From Leptasterias polaris (Eukaryota; Echinodermata; Asteroidea; Forcipulatida; Asteriidae), in assembly GCA_037783415.1 (NCBI GenBank), contig JAZGTN010000001.1:1054001-1118000 (forward strand): a stretch of DNA of 64,000 bases, read 5' to 3'. Position numbers and translations under genes: made by a program. The notes below the pieces were generated by a model. It had not been told where the DNA came from. It saw only the letters and a program-made list of their open reading frames with translations, and searched no databases. Below, one piece after another: positions 22,846-35,474 of this stretch. Each line of letters opens with the position of its first letter. Within the stretch, counting starts at the first letter, position 1.

Positions 22846-24020
22846 CTAGCGCCGTCTAGAAATGTCTCTCTGCCCCAAGAATTCGGCCACATGACCCTTT
22901 GAACTTGACCTACGAGTGGTGTAAAATTTGTGCCAATCCAAAAATGATGTCATGTTGATTTGACCGTGCTTACTTTGAATTTGTTTTAAAATAGCTCGTT
23001 CAACTGAAGTCGCTATTGCGTCGACTTCGGATGGTCCCCGCTCGCTGGTAATTTGCGGTATGAAGATGGCGCCTGCTGGCCCCCTCACATTCTGATTTTC
23101 GGATTTGGGAGTATTCAGGGAAGAATCAGGTAACAAAATTTGTCTCTCTGGCATGCTGTGATCAGGAGTTATTGTCAACCGTAGATTTAACTTTATTTCA
23201 GGGTCTCAACGTTTTCCGCAGGCACTATTTCTTGGCCTTTTTTAAAACTTTCATTTTCTTTGGGTAGGGGTGACTCTCTGGCCGCTAGCGCCGTCTAGAA
23301 ATGTCTCTCCGCCCCAAGAATTCGGTCACATGACCCCTTGAACTTGACCTACGAGTGGTGTAAAATTTGTGCCAATCCAAAAATGATGTCAGGTTGATTT
23401 GAGCGTACTTACTTTGAATTTGCTTGAAAACTTCTCATTTTCTTTGGGTAGGGATGACTCTCTGGCCGCTAGCGCCGTCTAGAAATGTCTCTCCGCCCCA
23501 AGAATTCGGCCACATGACCCCTTGAACTTGACCTACGAGTGGTGTAAAATTTGTGCCAATCCAAAGATGATGTCAGGTTGATTTGAGCGTACTTACTTTG
23601 AATTTGCTTGAAAACTTCTCATTTTCTTTGGGTAGGGGTGACTCTCTGGCCGCTAGCGCCGTCTAGAAATGTCTCTCCGCCCCAACAATTCGGCCACATG
23701 ACCCCTTGAACTTGACCTACGAGTGGTGTAAAATTTGTGCCAATCCAAAAATGATGTCAGGTTGATTTGAGCGTACTTACTTTGAATTTGCTTGAAAACT
23801 TCTCATTTTCTTTGGGTAGGGGTGACTCTCTGGCCGCTAGCGCCGTCTAGAAATGTCTCTTCGCCCCAAGAATTAGGCCACATGACCCCTTGAACTTGAC
23901 CTACGAGTGGTGTAAAATTTGTGCCAATCCAAAAATGATGTCAGGTTGATTTGAGCGTACTTACTTTGATTTTGCTTGAAAACTTCTCATTTTCTTTGGG
24001 TAGGGGTGACTCTCTGGCCG
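22846..24020 (+). repeat. Block 26: L26 + 4 S
   Basis: S units start at 23285, 23469 (CCAAAGATG, preceded by AGGGATGAC), 23653 (CCAACAATTC) and 23837 (TCTCTTCGCC, GAATTAGGCC). It looks like a block 25 type with one CCAAAGATG unit gained. Confidence 0.95.
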
Positions 24021-24827
24021 CTAGCGCCGTCTAGAAATGTCTCTCTGCCCCAAGAATTCGGCCACATGACCCTTTGAACTTGACCTACGAGTGGTGTAAA
24101 ATTTGTGCCAATCCAAAAATGATGTCATGTTGATTTGACCGTGCTTACTTTGAATTTGTTTTAAAATAGCTCGTTCAACTGAAGTCGCTATTGCGTCGAC
24201 TTCGGATGGTCCCCGCTCGCTGGTAATTTGCGGTATGAAGATGGCGCCTGCTGGCCCCCTCACATTCTGATTTTCGGATTTGGGAGTATTCAGGGAAGAA
24301 TCAGGTAACAAAATTTGTCTCTCTGGCATGCTGTGATCAGGAGTTATTGTCAACCGTAGATTTAACTTTATTTCAGGGTCTCAACGTTTTCCGCAGGCAC
24401 TATTTCTTGGCCTTTTTTAAAACTTTCATTTTCTTTGGGTAGGGGTGACTCTCTGGCCGCTAGCGCCGTCTAGAAATGTCTCTCCGCCCCAAGAATTCGG
24501 TCACATGACCCCTTGAACTTGACCTACGAGTGGTGTAAAATTTGTGCCAATCCAAAAATGATGTCAGGTTGATTTGAGCGTACTTACTTTGAATTTGCTT
24601 GAAAACTTCTCATTTTCTTTGGGTAGGGGTGACTCTCTGGCCGCTAGCGCCGTCTAGAAATGTCTCTCCGCCCCAAGAATTCGGCCACATGACCCCTTGA
24701 ACTTGACCTACGAGTGGTGTAAAATTTGTGCCAATCCAAAGATGATGTCAGGTTGATTTGAGCGTACTTACTTTGAATTTGCTTGAAAACTTCTCATTTT
24801 CTTTGGGTAGGGGTGACTCTCTGGCCG
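24021..24827 (+). repeat. Block 27: L27 + 2 S
   Basis: S units start at 24460 and 24644; the second has CCAAAGATG and the block ends TTTGAATTTG, as if truncated before the last S. Confidence 0.95.
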
Positions 24828-25818
24828 CTAGCGCCGTCTAAAAATGTCTCTCTGCCCCAAGAATTCGGCCACATGACCCTTTGAACTTGACCTACGAGTG
24901 GTGTAAAATTTGTGCCAATCCAAAAATGATGTCATGTTGATTTGACCGTGCTTACTTTGAATTTGTTTTAAAATAGCTCGTTCAACTGAAGTCGCTATTG
25001 CGTCGACTTCGGATGGTCCCCGCTCGCTGGTAATTTGCGGTATGAAGATGGCGCCTGCTGGCCCCCTCACATTCTGATTTTCGGATTTGGGAGTATTCAG
25101 GGAAGAATCAGGTAACAAAATTTGTCTCTCTGGCATGCTGTGATCAGGAGTTATTGTCAACCGTAGATTTAACTTTATTTCAGGGTCTCAACGTTTTCCG
25201 CAGGCACTATTTCTTGGCCTTTTTTAAAACTTTCATTTTCTTTGGGTAGGGGTGACTCTCTGGCCGCTAGCGCCGTCTAGAAATGTCTCTCCGCCCCAAG
25301 AATTCGGTCACATGACCCCTTGAACTTGACCTACGAGTGGTGTAAAATTTGTGCCAATCCAAAAATGATGTCAGGTTGATTTGTGCGTACTTACTTTGAA
25401 TTTGCTTGAAAACTTCTCATTTTCTTTGGGTAGGGGTGACTCTCTGGCCGCTAGCGCCGTCTAGAAATGTCTCTCCGCCCCAAGAATTCGGCCACATGAC
25501 CCCTTGAACTTGACCTACGAGTGGTGTAAAATTTGTGCCAATCCAAAGATGATGTCAGGTTGATTTGAGCGTACTTACTTTGAATTTGCTTGAAAACTTC
25601 TCATTTTCTTTGGGTAGGGGTGACTCTCTGGCCGCTAGCGCCGTCTAGAAATGTCTCTCCGCCCCAAGAATTCGGCCACATGACCCCTTGAACTTGACCT
25701 ACGAGTGGTGTAAAATTTGTGCCAATCCAAAAATGATGTCAGGTTGATTTGAGCGTACTTACTTTGATTTTGCTTGAAAACTTCTCATTTTCTTTGGGTA
25801 GGGGTGACTCTCTGGCCG
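24828..25818 (+). repeat. Block 28: L28 + 3 S
   Basis: L28 has GTCTAAAAATG. S1 (25267) has TTGTGCGTAC, S2 (25451) CCAAAGATG, S3 starts at 25635. Near-copy of block 32, 4148 bp downstream. Confidence 0.95.
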
Positions 25819-26993
25819 CTAGCGCCGTCTAGAAATGTCTCTCTGCCCCAAGAATTCGGCCACATGACCCTTTGAACTTGACCTACGAGTGGTGTAAAAT
25901 TTGTGCCAATCCAAAAATGATGTCATGTTGATTTGACCGTGCTTACTTTGAATTTGTTTTAAAATAGCTCGTTCAACTGAAGTCGCTATTGCGTCGACTT
26001 CGGATGGTCCCCGCTCGCTGGTAATTTGCGGTATGAAGATGGCGCCTGCTGGCCCCCTCACATTCTGATTTTCGGATTTGGGAGTATTCAGGGAAGAATC
26101 AGGTAACAAAATTTGTCTCTCTGGCATGCTGTGATCAGGAGTTATTGTCAACCGTAGATTTAACTTTATTTCAGGGTCTCAACGTTTTCCGCAGGCACTA
26201 TTTCTTGGCCTTTTTTAAAACTTTCATTTTCTTTGGGTAGGGGTGACTCTCTGGCCGCTAGCGCCGTCTAGAAATGTCTCTCCGCCCCAAGAATTCGGTC
26301 ACATGACCCCTTGAACTTGACCTACGAGTGGTGTAAAATTTGTGCCAATCCAAAAATGATGTCAGGTTGATTTGAGCGTACTTACTTTGAATTTGCTTGA
26401 AAACTTCTCATTTTCTTTGGGTAGGGGTGACTCTCTGGCCGCTAGCGCCGTCTAGAAATGTCTCTCCGCCCCAAGAATTCGGCCACATGACCCCTTGAAC
26501 TTGACCTACGAGTGGTGTAAAATTTGTGCCAATCCAAAGATGATGTCAGGTTGATTTGAGCGTACTTACTTTGAATTTGCTTGAAAACTTCTCATTTTCT
26601 TTGGGTAGGGGTGACTCTCTGGCCGCTAGCGCCGTCTAAAAATGTCTCTCCGCCCCAACAATTCGGCCACATGACCCCTTGAACTTGACCTACGAGTGGT
26701 GTAAAATTTGTGCCAATCCAAAAATGATGTCAGGTTGATTTGAGCGTACTTACTTTGAATTTGCTTGAAAACTTCTCATTTTCTTTGGGTAGGGGTGACT
26801 CTCTGGCCGCTAGCGCCGTCTAGAAATGTCTCTTCGCCCCAAGAATTAGGCCACATGACCCCTTGAACTTGACCTACGAGTGGTGTAAAATTTGTGCCAA
26901 TCCAAAAATGATGTCAGGTTGATTTGAGCGTACTTACTTTGATTTTGCTTGAAAACTTCTCATTTTCTTTGGGTAGGGGTGACTCTCTGGCCG
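25819..26993 (+). repeat. Block 29: L29 + 4 S
   Basis: S units start at 26258, 26442 (CCAAAGATG), 26626 (GTCTAAAAATG and CCAACAATTC) and 26810 (TCTCTTCGCC, GAATTAGGCC). Same order of variants as block 26. Confidence 0.95.
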
Positions 26994-28168
26994 CTAGCGC
27001 CGTCTAGAAATGTCTCTCTGCCCCAAGAATTCGGCCACATGACCCTTTGAACTTGACCTACGAGTGGTGTAAAATTTGTGCCAATCCAAAAATGATGTCA
27101 TGTTGATTTGACCGTGCTTACTTTGAATTTGTTTTAAAATAGCTCGTTCAACTGAAGTCGCTATTGCGTCGACTTCGGATGGTCCCCGCTCGCTGGTAAT
27201 TTGCGGTATGAAGATGGCGCCTGCTGGCCCCCTCACATTCTGATTTTCGGATTTGGGAGTATTCAGGGAAGAATCAGGTAACAAAATTTGTCTCTCTGGC
27301 ATGCTGTGATCAGGAGTTATTGTCAACCGTAGATTTAACTTTATTTCAGGGTCTCAACGTTTTCCGCAGGCACTATTTCTTGGCCTTTTTTAAAACTTTC
27401 ATTTTCTTTGGGTAGGGGTGACTCTCTGGCCGCTAGCGCCGTCTAGAAATGTCTCTCCGCCCCAAGAATTCGGTCACATGACCCCTTGAACTTGACCTAC
27501 GAGTGGTGTAAAATTTGTGCCAATCCAAAAATGATGTCAGGTTGATTTGAGCGTACTTACTTTGAATTTGCTTGAAAACTTCTCATTTTCTTTGGGTAGG
27601 GGTGACTCTCTGGCCGCTAGCGCCGTCTAGAAATGTCTCTCCGCCCCAAGAATTCGGCCACATGACCCCTTGAACTTGACCTACGAGTGGTGTAAAATTT
27701 GTGCCAATCCAAAGATGATGTCAGGTTGATTTGAGCGTACTTACTTTGAATTTGCTTGAAAACTTCTCATTTTCTTTGGGTAGGGGTGACTCTCTGGCCG
27801 CTAGCGCCGTCTAGAAATGTCTCTCCGCCCCAAGAATTCAGCCAAAGGACCCCTTGAACTTGACCTACGAGTGGTGTAAAATTTGTGCCAATCCAAAAAT
27901 GATGTCAGGTTGATTTGAGCGTACTTACTTTGAATTTGCTTGAAAACTTCTCATTTTCTTTGGGTAGGGGTGACTCTCTGGCCGCTAGCGCCGTCTAGAA
28001 ATGTCTCTCCGCCCCAAGAATTCGGCCACATGACCCCTTGAACTTGACCTACGAGTGGTGTAAAATTTGTGCCAATCCAAAAATGATGTCAGGTTGATTT
28101 GAGCGTACTTACTTTGATTTTGCTTGAAAACTTCTCATTTTCTTTGGGTAGGGGTGACTCTCTGGCCG
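26994..28168 (+). repeat. Block 30: L30 + 4 S
   Basis: S units start at 27433, 27617 (CCAAAGATG), 27801 (ATTCAGCCAAAGGACC, several private changes close together) and 27985. Confidence 0.95.
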
Positions 28169-28975
28169 CTAGCGCCGTCTAGAAATGTCTCTCTGCCCCA
28201 AGAATTCGGCCACATGACCCTTTGAACTTGACCTACGAGTGGTGTAAAATTTGTGCCAATCCAAAAATGATGTCATGTTGATTTGACCGTGCTTACTTTG
28301 AATTTGTTTTAAAATAGCTCGTTCAACTGAAGTCGCTATTGCGTCGACTTCGGATGGTCCCCGCTCGCTGGTAATTTGCGGTATGAAGATGGCGCCTGCT
28401 GGCCCCCTCACATTCTGATTTTCGGATTTGGGAGTATTCAGGGAAGAATCAGGTAACAAAATTTGTCTCTCTGGCATGCTGTGATCAGGAGTTATTGTCA
28501 ACCGTAGATTTAACTTTATTTCAGGGTCTCAACGTTTTCCGCAGGCACTATTTCTTGGCCTTTTTTAAAACTTTCATTTTCTTTGGGTAGGGGTGACTCT
28601 CTGGCCGCTAGCGCCGTCTAGAAATGTCTCTCCGCCCCAAGAATTCGGTCACATGACCCCTTGAACTTGACCTACGAGTGGTGTAAAATTTGTGCCAATC
28701 CAAAAATGATGTCAGGTTGATTTGAGCGTACTTACTTTGAATTTGCTTGAAAACTTCTCATTTTCTTTGGGTAGGGGTGACTCTCTGGCCGCTAGCGCCG
28801 TCTAGAAATGTCTCTCCGCCCCAAGAATTCGGCCACATGACCCCTTGAACTTGACCTACGAGTGGTGTAAAATTTGTGCCAATCCAAAAATGATGTCAGG
28901 TTGATTTGAGCGTACTTACTTTGAATTTGCTTGAAAACTTCTCATTTTCTTTGGGTAGGGGTGACTCTCTGGCCG
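28169..28975 (+). repeat. Block 31: L31 + 2 S
   Basis: S units start at 28608 and 28792. The block ends TTTGAATTTG and is followed by an L with GTCTAAAAATG, the same arrangement as block 27. Confidence 0.95.
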
Positions 28976-29966
28976 CTAGCGCCGTCTAAAAATGTCTCTC
29001 TGCCCCAAGAATTCGGCCACATGACCCTTTGAACTTGACCTACGAGTGGTGTAAAATTTGTGCCAATCCAAAAATGATGTCATGTTGATTTGACCGTGCT
29101 TACTTTGAATTTGTTTTAAAATAGCTCGTTCAACTGAAGTCGCTATTGCGTCGACTTCGGATGGTCCCCGCTCGCTGGTAATTTGCGGTATGAAGATGGC
29201 GCCTGCTGGCCCCCTCACATTCTGATTTTCGGATTTGGGAGTATTCAGGGAAGAATCAGGTAACAAAATTTGTCTCTCTGGCATGCTGTGATCAGGAGTT
29301 ATTGTCAACCGTAGATTTAACTTTATTTCAGGGTCTCAACGTTTTCCGCAGGCACTATTTCTTGGCCTTTTTTAAAACTTTCATTTTCTTTGGGTAGGGG
29401 TGACTCTCTGGCCGCTAGCGCCGTCTAGAAATGTCTCTCCGCCCCAAGAATTCGGTCACATGACCCCTTGAACTTGACCTACGAGTGGTGTAAAATTTGT
29501 GCCAATCCAAAAATGATGTCAGGTTGATTTGTGCGTACTTACTTTGAATTTGCTTGAAAACTTCTCATTTTCTTTGGGTAGGGGTGACTCTCTGGCCGCT
29601 AGCGCCGTCTAGAAATGTCTCTCCGCCCCAAGAATTCGGCCACATGACCCCTTGAACTTGACCTACGAGTGGTGTAAAATTTGTGCCAATCCAAAGATGA
29701 TGTCAGGTTGATTTGAGCGTACTTACTTTGAATTTGCTTGAAAACTTCTCATTTTCTTTGGGTAGGGGTGACTCTCTGGCCGCTAGCGCCGTCTAGAAAT
29801 GTCTCTCCGCCCCAAGAATTCGGCCACATGACCCCTTGAACTTGACCTACGAGTGGTGTAAAATTTGTGCCAATCCAAAAATGATGTCAGGTTGATTTGA
29901 GCGTACTTACTTTGAATTTGCTTGAAAACTTCTCATTTTCTTTGGGTAGGGGTGACTCTCTGGCCG
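28976..29966 (+). repeat. Block 32: L32 + 3 S
   Basis: L32 has GTCTAAAAATG; S1 (29415) TTGTGCGTAC; S2 (29599) CCAAAGATG; S3 starts at 29783 and lacks the last-S signature, unlike its partner in block 28. Confidence 0.95.
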
Positions 29967-31142
29967 CTAGCGCCGTCTAGAAATGTCTCTCTGCCCCAAG
30001 AATTCGGCCACATGACCCTTTGAACTTGACCTACGAGTGGTGTAAAATTTGTGCCAATCCAAAAATGATGTCATGTTGATTTGACCGTGCTTACTTTGAA
30101 TTTGTTTTAAAATAGCTCGTTCAACTGAAGTCGCTATTGCGTCGACTTCGGATGGTCCCCGCTCGCTGGTAATTTGCGGTATGAAGATGGCGCCTGCTGG
30201 CCCCCTCACATTCTGATTTTCGGATTTGGGAGTATTCAGGGAAGAATCAGGTAACAAAATTTGTCTCTCTGGCATGCTGTGATCAGGAGTTATTGTCAAC
30301 CGTAGATTTAACTTTATTTCAGAGTCTCAACGTTTTCCGCAGGCACTATTTCTTGGCCTTTTTTAAAACTTTCATTTTCTTTGGGTAGGGGTGACTCTCT
30401 GGCCGCCTAGCGCCGTCTAGAAATGTCTCTCCGCCCCAATAATTCGGTCACATGACCCCTTGAACTTGACCTACGAGTGGTGTAAAATTTGTGCCAATCC
30501 AAAAATGATGTCAGGTTGATTTGAGCGTACTTACTTTGAATTTGCTTGAAAACTTCTCATTTTCTTTGGGTAGGGGTGACTCTCTGGCCGCTAGCGCCGT
30601 CTAGAAATGTCTCTCCGCCCCAAGAATTCGGCCACATGACCCCTTGAACTTGACCTACGAGTGGTGTAAAATTTGTGCCAATCCAAAAATGATGTCAGGT
30701 TGATTTGAGCGTACTTACTTTGAATTTGCTTGAAAACTTCTCATTTTCTTTGGGTAGGGGTGACTCTCTGGCCGCTAGCGCCGTCTAGAAATGTCTCTCC
30801 GCCCCAAGAATTCGGTCACATGACCCCTTGAACTTGACCTACGAGTGGTGTAAAATTTGTGCCAATCCAAAAATGATGTCAGGTTGATTTGAGCGTACTT
30901 ACTTTGAATTTGCTTGAAAACTTCTCATTTTCTTTGGGTAGGGGTGACTCTCTGGCCGCTAGCGCCGTCTAGAAATGTCTCTGCGCCCCAAGAATTCGGC
31001 CACATGACCCCTTGAACTTGACCTACGAGTGGTGTAAAATTTGTGCCAATCCAAAAATGATGTCAGGTTGATTTGAGCGTACTTACTTTGATTTTGCTTG
31101 AAAACTTCTCATTTTCTTTGGGTAGGGGTGACTCTCTGGCCG
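29967..31142 (+). repeat. Block 33: L33 (440 bp) + 4 S
   Basis: L33 has TTCAGAGTCTC and an extra C in GGCCGCCTAGCG at 30406-30407. S units start at 30407 (CCAATAATTCGG), 30591, 30775 (GGTCAC although third) and 30959 (CTCTGCGCC). Confidence 0.95.
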
Positions 31143-32133
31143 CTAGCGCCGTCTAGAAATGTCTCTCTGCCCCAAGAATTCGGCCACATGACCCTTTGAA
31201 CTTGACCTACGAGTGGTGTAAAATTTGTGCCAATCCAAAAATGATGTCATGTTGATTTGACCGTGCTTACTTTGAATTTGTTTTAAAATAGCTCGTTCAA
31301 CTGAAGTCGCTATTGCGTCGACTTCGGATGGTCCCCGCTCGCTGGTAATTTGCGGTATGAAGATGGCGCTTGCTGGCCCCCTCACATTCTGATTTTCGGA
31401 TTTGGGAGTATTCAGGGAAGAATCAGGTAACAAAATTTGTCTCTCTGGCATGCTGTGATCAGGAGTTATTGTCAACCGTAGATTTAACTTTATTTCAGGG
31501 TCTCAACGTTTTCCGCAGGCACTATTTCTTGGCCTTTTTAAAAACTTTCATTTTCTTTGGGTAGGGGTGACTCTCTGGCCGCTAGCGCCGTCTAGAAATG
31601 TCTCTCCGCCCCAAGAATTCGGTCACATGACCCCTTGAACTTGACCTACGAGTGGTGTAAAATTTGTGCCAATCCAAAAATGATGTCAGGTTGATTTGAG
31701 CGTACTTACTTTGAATTTGCTTGAAAACTTCTCATTTTCTTTGGGTAGGGGTGACTCTCTGGCCGCTAGCGCCGTCTAGAAATGTCTCTCCGCCCCAAGA
31801 ATTCGGCCACATGACCCCTTGAACTTGACCTACGAGTGGTGTAAAATTTGTGCCAATCCAAAAATGATGTCAGGTTGATTTGAGCGTACTTACTTTGAAT
31901 TTGCTTGAAAACTTCTCATTTTCTTTGGGTAGGGGTGACTCTCTGGCCGCTAGCGCCGTCTAGAAATGTCTCTTCGCCCCAAGAATTAGGCCACATGACC
32001 CCTTGAACTTGACCTACGAGTGGTGTAAAATTTGTGCCAATCCAAAAATGATGTCAGGTTGATTTGAGCGTACTTACTTTGATTTTGCTTGAAAACTTCT
32101 CATTTTCTTTGGGTAGGGGTGACTCTGTGGCCG
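31143..32133 (+). repeat. Block 34: L34 + 3 S
   Basis: L34 has GGCGCTTGCTGG and T5A5. The C to T creates a chance TTG-initiated 64-codon plus-strand frame at 31370. S units start at 31582, 31766 and 31950 (TCTCTTCGCC, GAATTAGGCC). Confidence 0.95.
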
Positions 32134-33492
32134 CTAGCGCCGTCTAGAAATGTCTCTCTGCCCCAAGAATTCGGCCACATGACCCTTTGAACTTGACCTA
32201 CGAGTGGTGTAAAATTTGTGCCAATCCAAACATTATGTCATGTTGATTTGACCGTGCTTACTTTGAATTTGTTTTAAAATAGCTCGTTCAACTGAAGTCG
32301 CTATTGCGTCGACTTCGGATGGTCCCCGCTCGCTGGTAATTTGCGGTATGAAGATGGCGCCTGCTGGCCCCCTCACATTCTGATTTTCGGATTTGGGAGT
32401 ATTCAGGGAAGAATCAGGTAACAAAATTTTTCTCTCTGGCATGCTGTGATCAGGAGTTATTGTCAACCGTAGATTTAACTTTATTTCAGGGTCTCAACGT
32501 TTTCCGCAGGCACTATTTCTTGGCCTTTTTTAAAACTTTCATTTTCTTTGGGTAGGGGTGACTCTCTGGCCGCTAGCGCCGTCTAGAAATGTCTCTCCGC
32601 CCCAAGAATTCGGTCACATGACCCCTTGAACTTGACCTACGAGTGGTGTAAAATTTGTGCCAATCCAAAAATGATGTCAGGTTGATTTGAGCGTACTTAC
32701 TTTGAATTTGCTTGAAAACTTCTCATTTTCTTTGGGTAGGGGTGACTCTCTGGCCGCTAGCGCCGTTTAGAAATGTCTCTCCGCCCCAAGAATTCGGCCA
32801 CATGACCCCTTGAACTTGACCTACGAGTGGTGTAAAATTTGTGCCAATCCAAAGATGATGTCAGGTTGATTTGAGCGTACTTACTTTGAATTTGCTTGAA
32901 AACTTCTCATTTTCTTTGGGTAGGGCTGACTCTCTGGCCGCTAGCGTCGTCTAGAAAGGTCTCTCCGCCCCAAGAATTCGGCCACATGACCCCTTGAACT
33001 TGACCTACGAGTGGTGTAAAATTTGTGCCAATCCAAAAATGATGTCAGGTTGATTTGAGCGTACTTACTTTGAATTTGCTTGAAAACTTCTCATTTTCTT
33101 TGGGTAGGGGTGACTCTCTGGCCGCTAGCGCCGTCTAGAAATGTCTCTCCGCCCCAAGAATTCGGCCACATGACCCCTTGAACTTGACCTACGAGTGGTG
33201 TAAAATTTGTGCCAATCCAAAAATGATGTCAGGTTGATTTGAGCGTACTTACTTTGAATTTGCTTGAAAACTTCTCATTTTCTTTGGGTAGGGGTGACTC
33301 TCTGGCCGCTAGCGCCGTCTAGAAATGTCTCTCCGCCCCAAGAATTCGGCCACATGACCCCTTGAACTTGACCTACGAGTGGTGTAAAATTTGTGCCAAT
33401 CCAAAAATGATGTCAGGTTGATTTGAGCGTACTTACTTTGATTTTGCTTGAAAACTTCTCATTTTCTTTGGGTAGGGGTGACTCTCTGGCCG
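32134..33492 (+). repeat. Block 35: L35 + 5 S
   Basis: Preceded by GACTCTGTGG. L35 has CCAAACATTATG (in-frame TAA on the minus strand) and AAAATTTTTCTC. S2 (32757) has GCCGTTTAG and CCAAAGATG; S3 (32941) has GCGTCGTC and AAAGGTCTC, preceded by AGGGCTGAC. Other S units start at 32573, 33125 and 33309. Near-copy of block 41. Confidence 0.95.
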
Positions 33493-34483
33493 TTAGCGCC
33501 GTCTAGAAATGTCTCTCTGCCCCAAGAATTCGGCCACATGACCCTTTGAACTTGACCTACGAGTGGTGTAAAATTTGTGCCAATCCAAAAATGATGTCAT
33601 GTTGATTTGACCGTGCTTACTTTGAATTTGTTTTAAAATAGCTCGTTCAACTGAAGTCGCTATTGCGTCGACTTCGGATGGTCCCCGCTCGCTGGTAATT
33701 TGCGGTATGAAGATGGCGCCTGCTGGCCCCCTCACATTCTGATTTTCGGATTTGGGAGTATTCAGGGAAGAATCAGGTAACAAAATTTGTCTCTCTGGCA
33801 TGCTGTGATCAGGAGTTATTGTCAACCGTAGATTTAACTTTATTTCAGGGTCTCAACGTTTTCCGCAGGCACTATTTCTTGGCCTTTTTTAAAACTTTCA
33901 TTTTCTTTGGGTAGGGGTGACTCTCTGGCCGCTAGCGCCGTCTAGAAATGTCTCTCCGCCCCAAGAATTCGGTCACATGACCCCTTGAACTTGACCTACG
34001 AGTGGTGTAAAATTTGTGCCAATCCAAAAATGATGTCAGGTTGATTTGAGCGTACTTACTTTGAATTTGCTTGAAAACTTCTCATTTTCTTTGGGTAGGG
34101 GTGACTCTCTGGCCGCTAGCGCCGTCTAGAAATGTCTCTCCGCCCCAAGAATTCGGCCACATGACCCCTTGAACTTGACCTACGAGTGGTGTAAAATTTG
34201 TGCCAATCCAAAAATGATGTCAGGTTGATTTGAGCGTACTTACTTTGAATTTGCTTGAAAACTTCTCATTTTCTTTGGGTAGGGGTGACTCTCTGGCCGC
34301 TAGCGCCGTCTAGAAATGTCTCTCCGCCCCAAGAATTCGGCCACATGACCCCTTGAACTTGACCTACGAGTGGTGTAAAATTTGTGCCAATCCAAAAATG
34401 ATGTCAGGTTGATTTGAGCGTACTTACTTTGATTTTGCTTGAAAACTTCTCATTTTCTTTGGGTAGGGGTGACTCTCTGGCCG
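33493..34483 (+). repeat. Block 36: L36 + 3 S
   Basis: L36 starts GCCGTTAGCG (NheI lost), shared only with L42. S units start at 33932, 34116 and 34300. Confidence 0.95.
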
Positions 34484-35474
34484 CTAGCGCCGTCTAGAAA
34501 TGTCTCTCTGCCCCAACAATTCGGCCACATGACCCTTTGAACTTGACCTACGTGTGGTGTAAAATTTGTGCCAATCCAAAAATGATGTCATGTTGATTTG
34601 ACCGTGCTTACTTTGAATTTGTTTTAAAATAGCTCGTTCAACTGAAGTCGCTATTGCGTCGACTTCGGATGGTCCCCGCTCGCTGGTAATTTGCGGTATG
34701 AAGATGGCGCCTGCTGGCCCCCTCACATTCTGATTTTCGGATTTGGGAGTATTCAGGGAAGAATCAGGTAACAAAATTTTTCTCTCTGGCATGCTGTGAT
34801 CAGGAGTTATTGTCAACCGTAGATTTAACTTTATTTCAGGGTCTCAACGTTTTCCGCAGGCACTATTTCTTGGCCTTTTTTAAAACTTTCATTTTCTTTG
34901 GGTAGGGGTGACTCTCTGGCCGCTAGCGCCGTCTAGAAATGTCTCTCCGCCCCAAGAATTCGGTCACATGACCCCTTGAACTTGACCTACGAGTGGTGTA
35001 AAATTTGTGCCAATCCAAAAATGATGTCAGGTTGATTTGAGCGTACTTACTTTGAATTTGCTTGAAAACTTCTCATTTTCTTTGGGTAGGGGTGACTCTC
35101 TGGCCGCTAGCGCCGTCTAGAAATGTCTCTCCGCCCCAAGAATTCGGCCACATGACCCCTTGAACTTGACCTACGAGTGGTGTAAAATTTGTGCCAATCC
35201 AAAAATGATGTCAGGTTGATTTGAGCGTACTTACTTTGAATTTGCTTGAAAACTTCTCATTTTCTTTGGGTAGGGGTGACTCTCTGGCCGCTAGCGCCGT
35301 CTAGAAATGTCTCTCCGCCCCAAGAATTCGGCCACATGACCCCTTGAACTTGACCTACGAGTGGTGTAAAATTTGTGCCAATCCAAAAATGATGTCAGGT
35401 TGATTTGAGCGTACTTACTTTGATTTTGCTTGAAAACTTCTCATTTTCTTTGGGTAGGGGTGACTCTCTGGCCG
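34484..35474 (+). repeat. Block 37: L37 + 3 S
   Basis: L37 has CCAACAATTC (EcoRI lost), TACGTGTGG and AAAATTTTTCTC. S units start at 34923, 35107 and 35291. Confidence 0.95.

Noticed and set aside
31370..31564. Plus-strand 64-codon frame at 31370
   Set aside because: Created by a single C to T giving TTG in one L copy; absent from the other L units.
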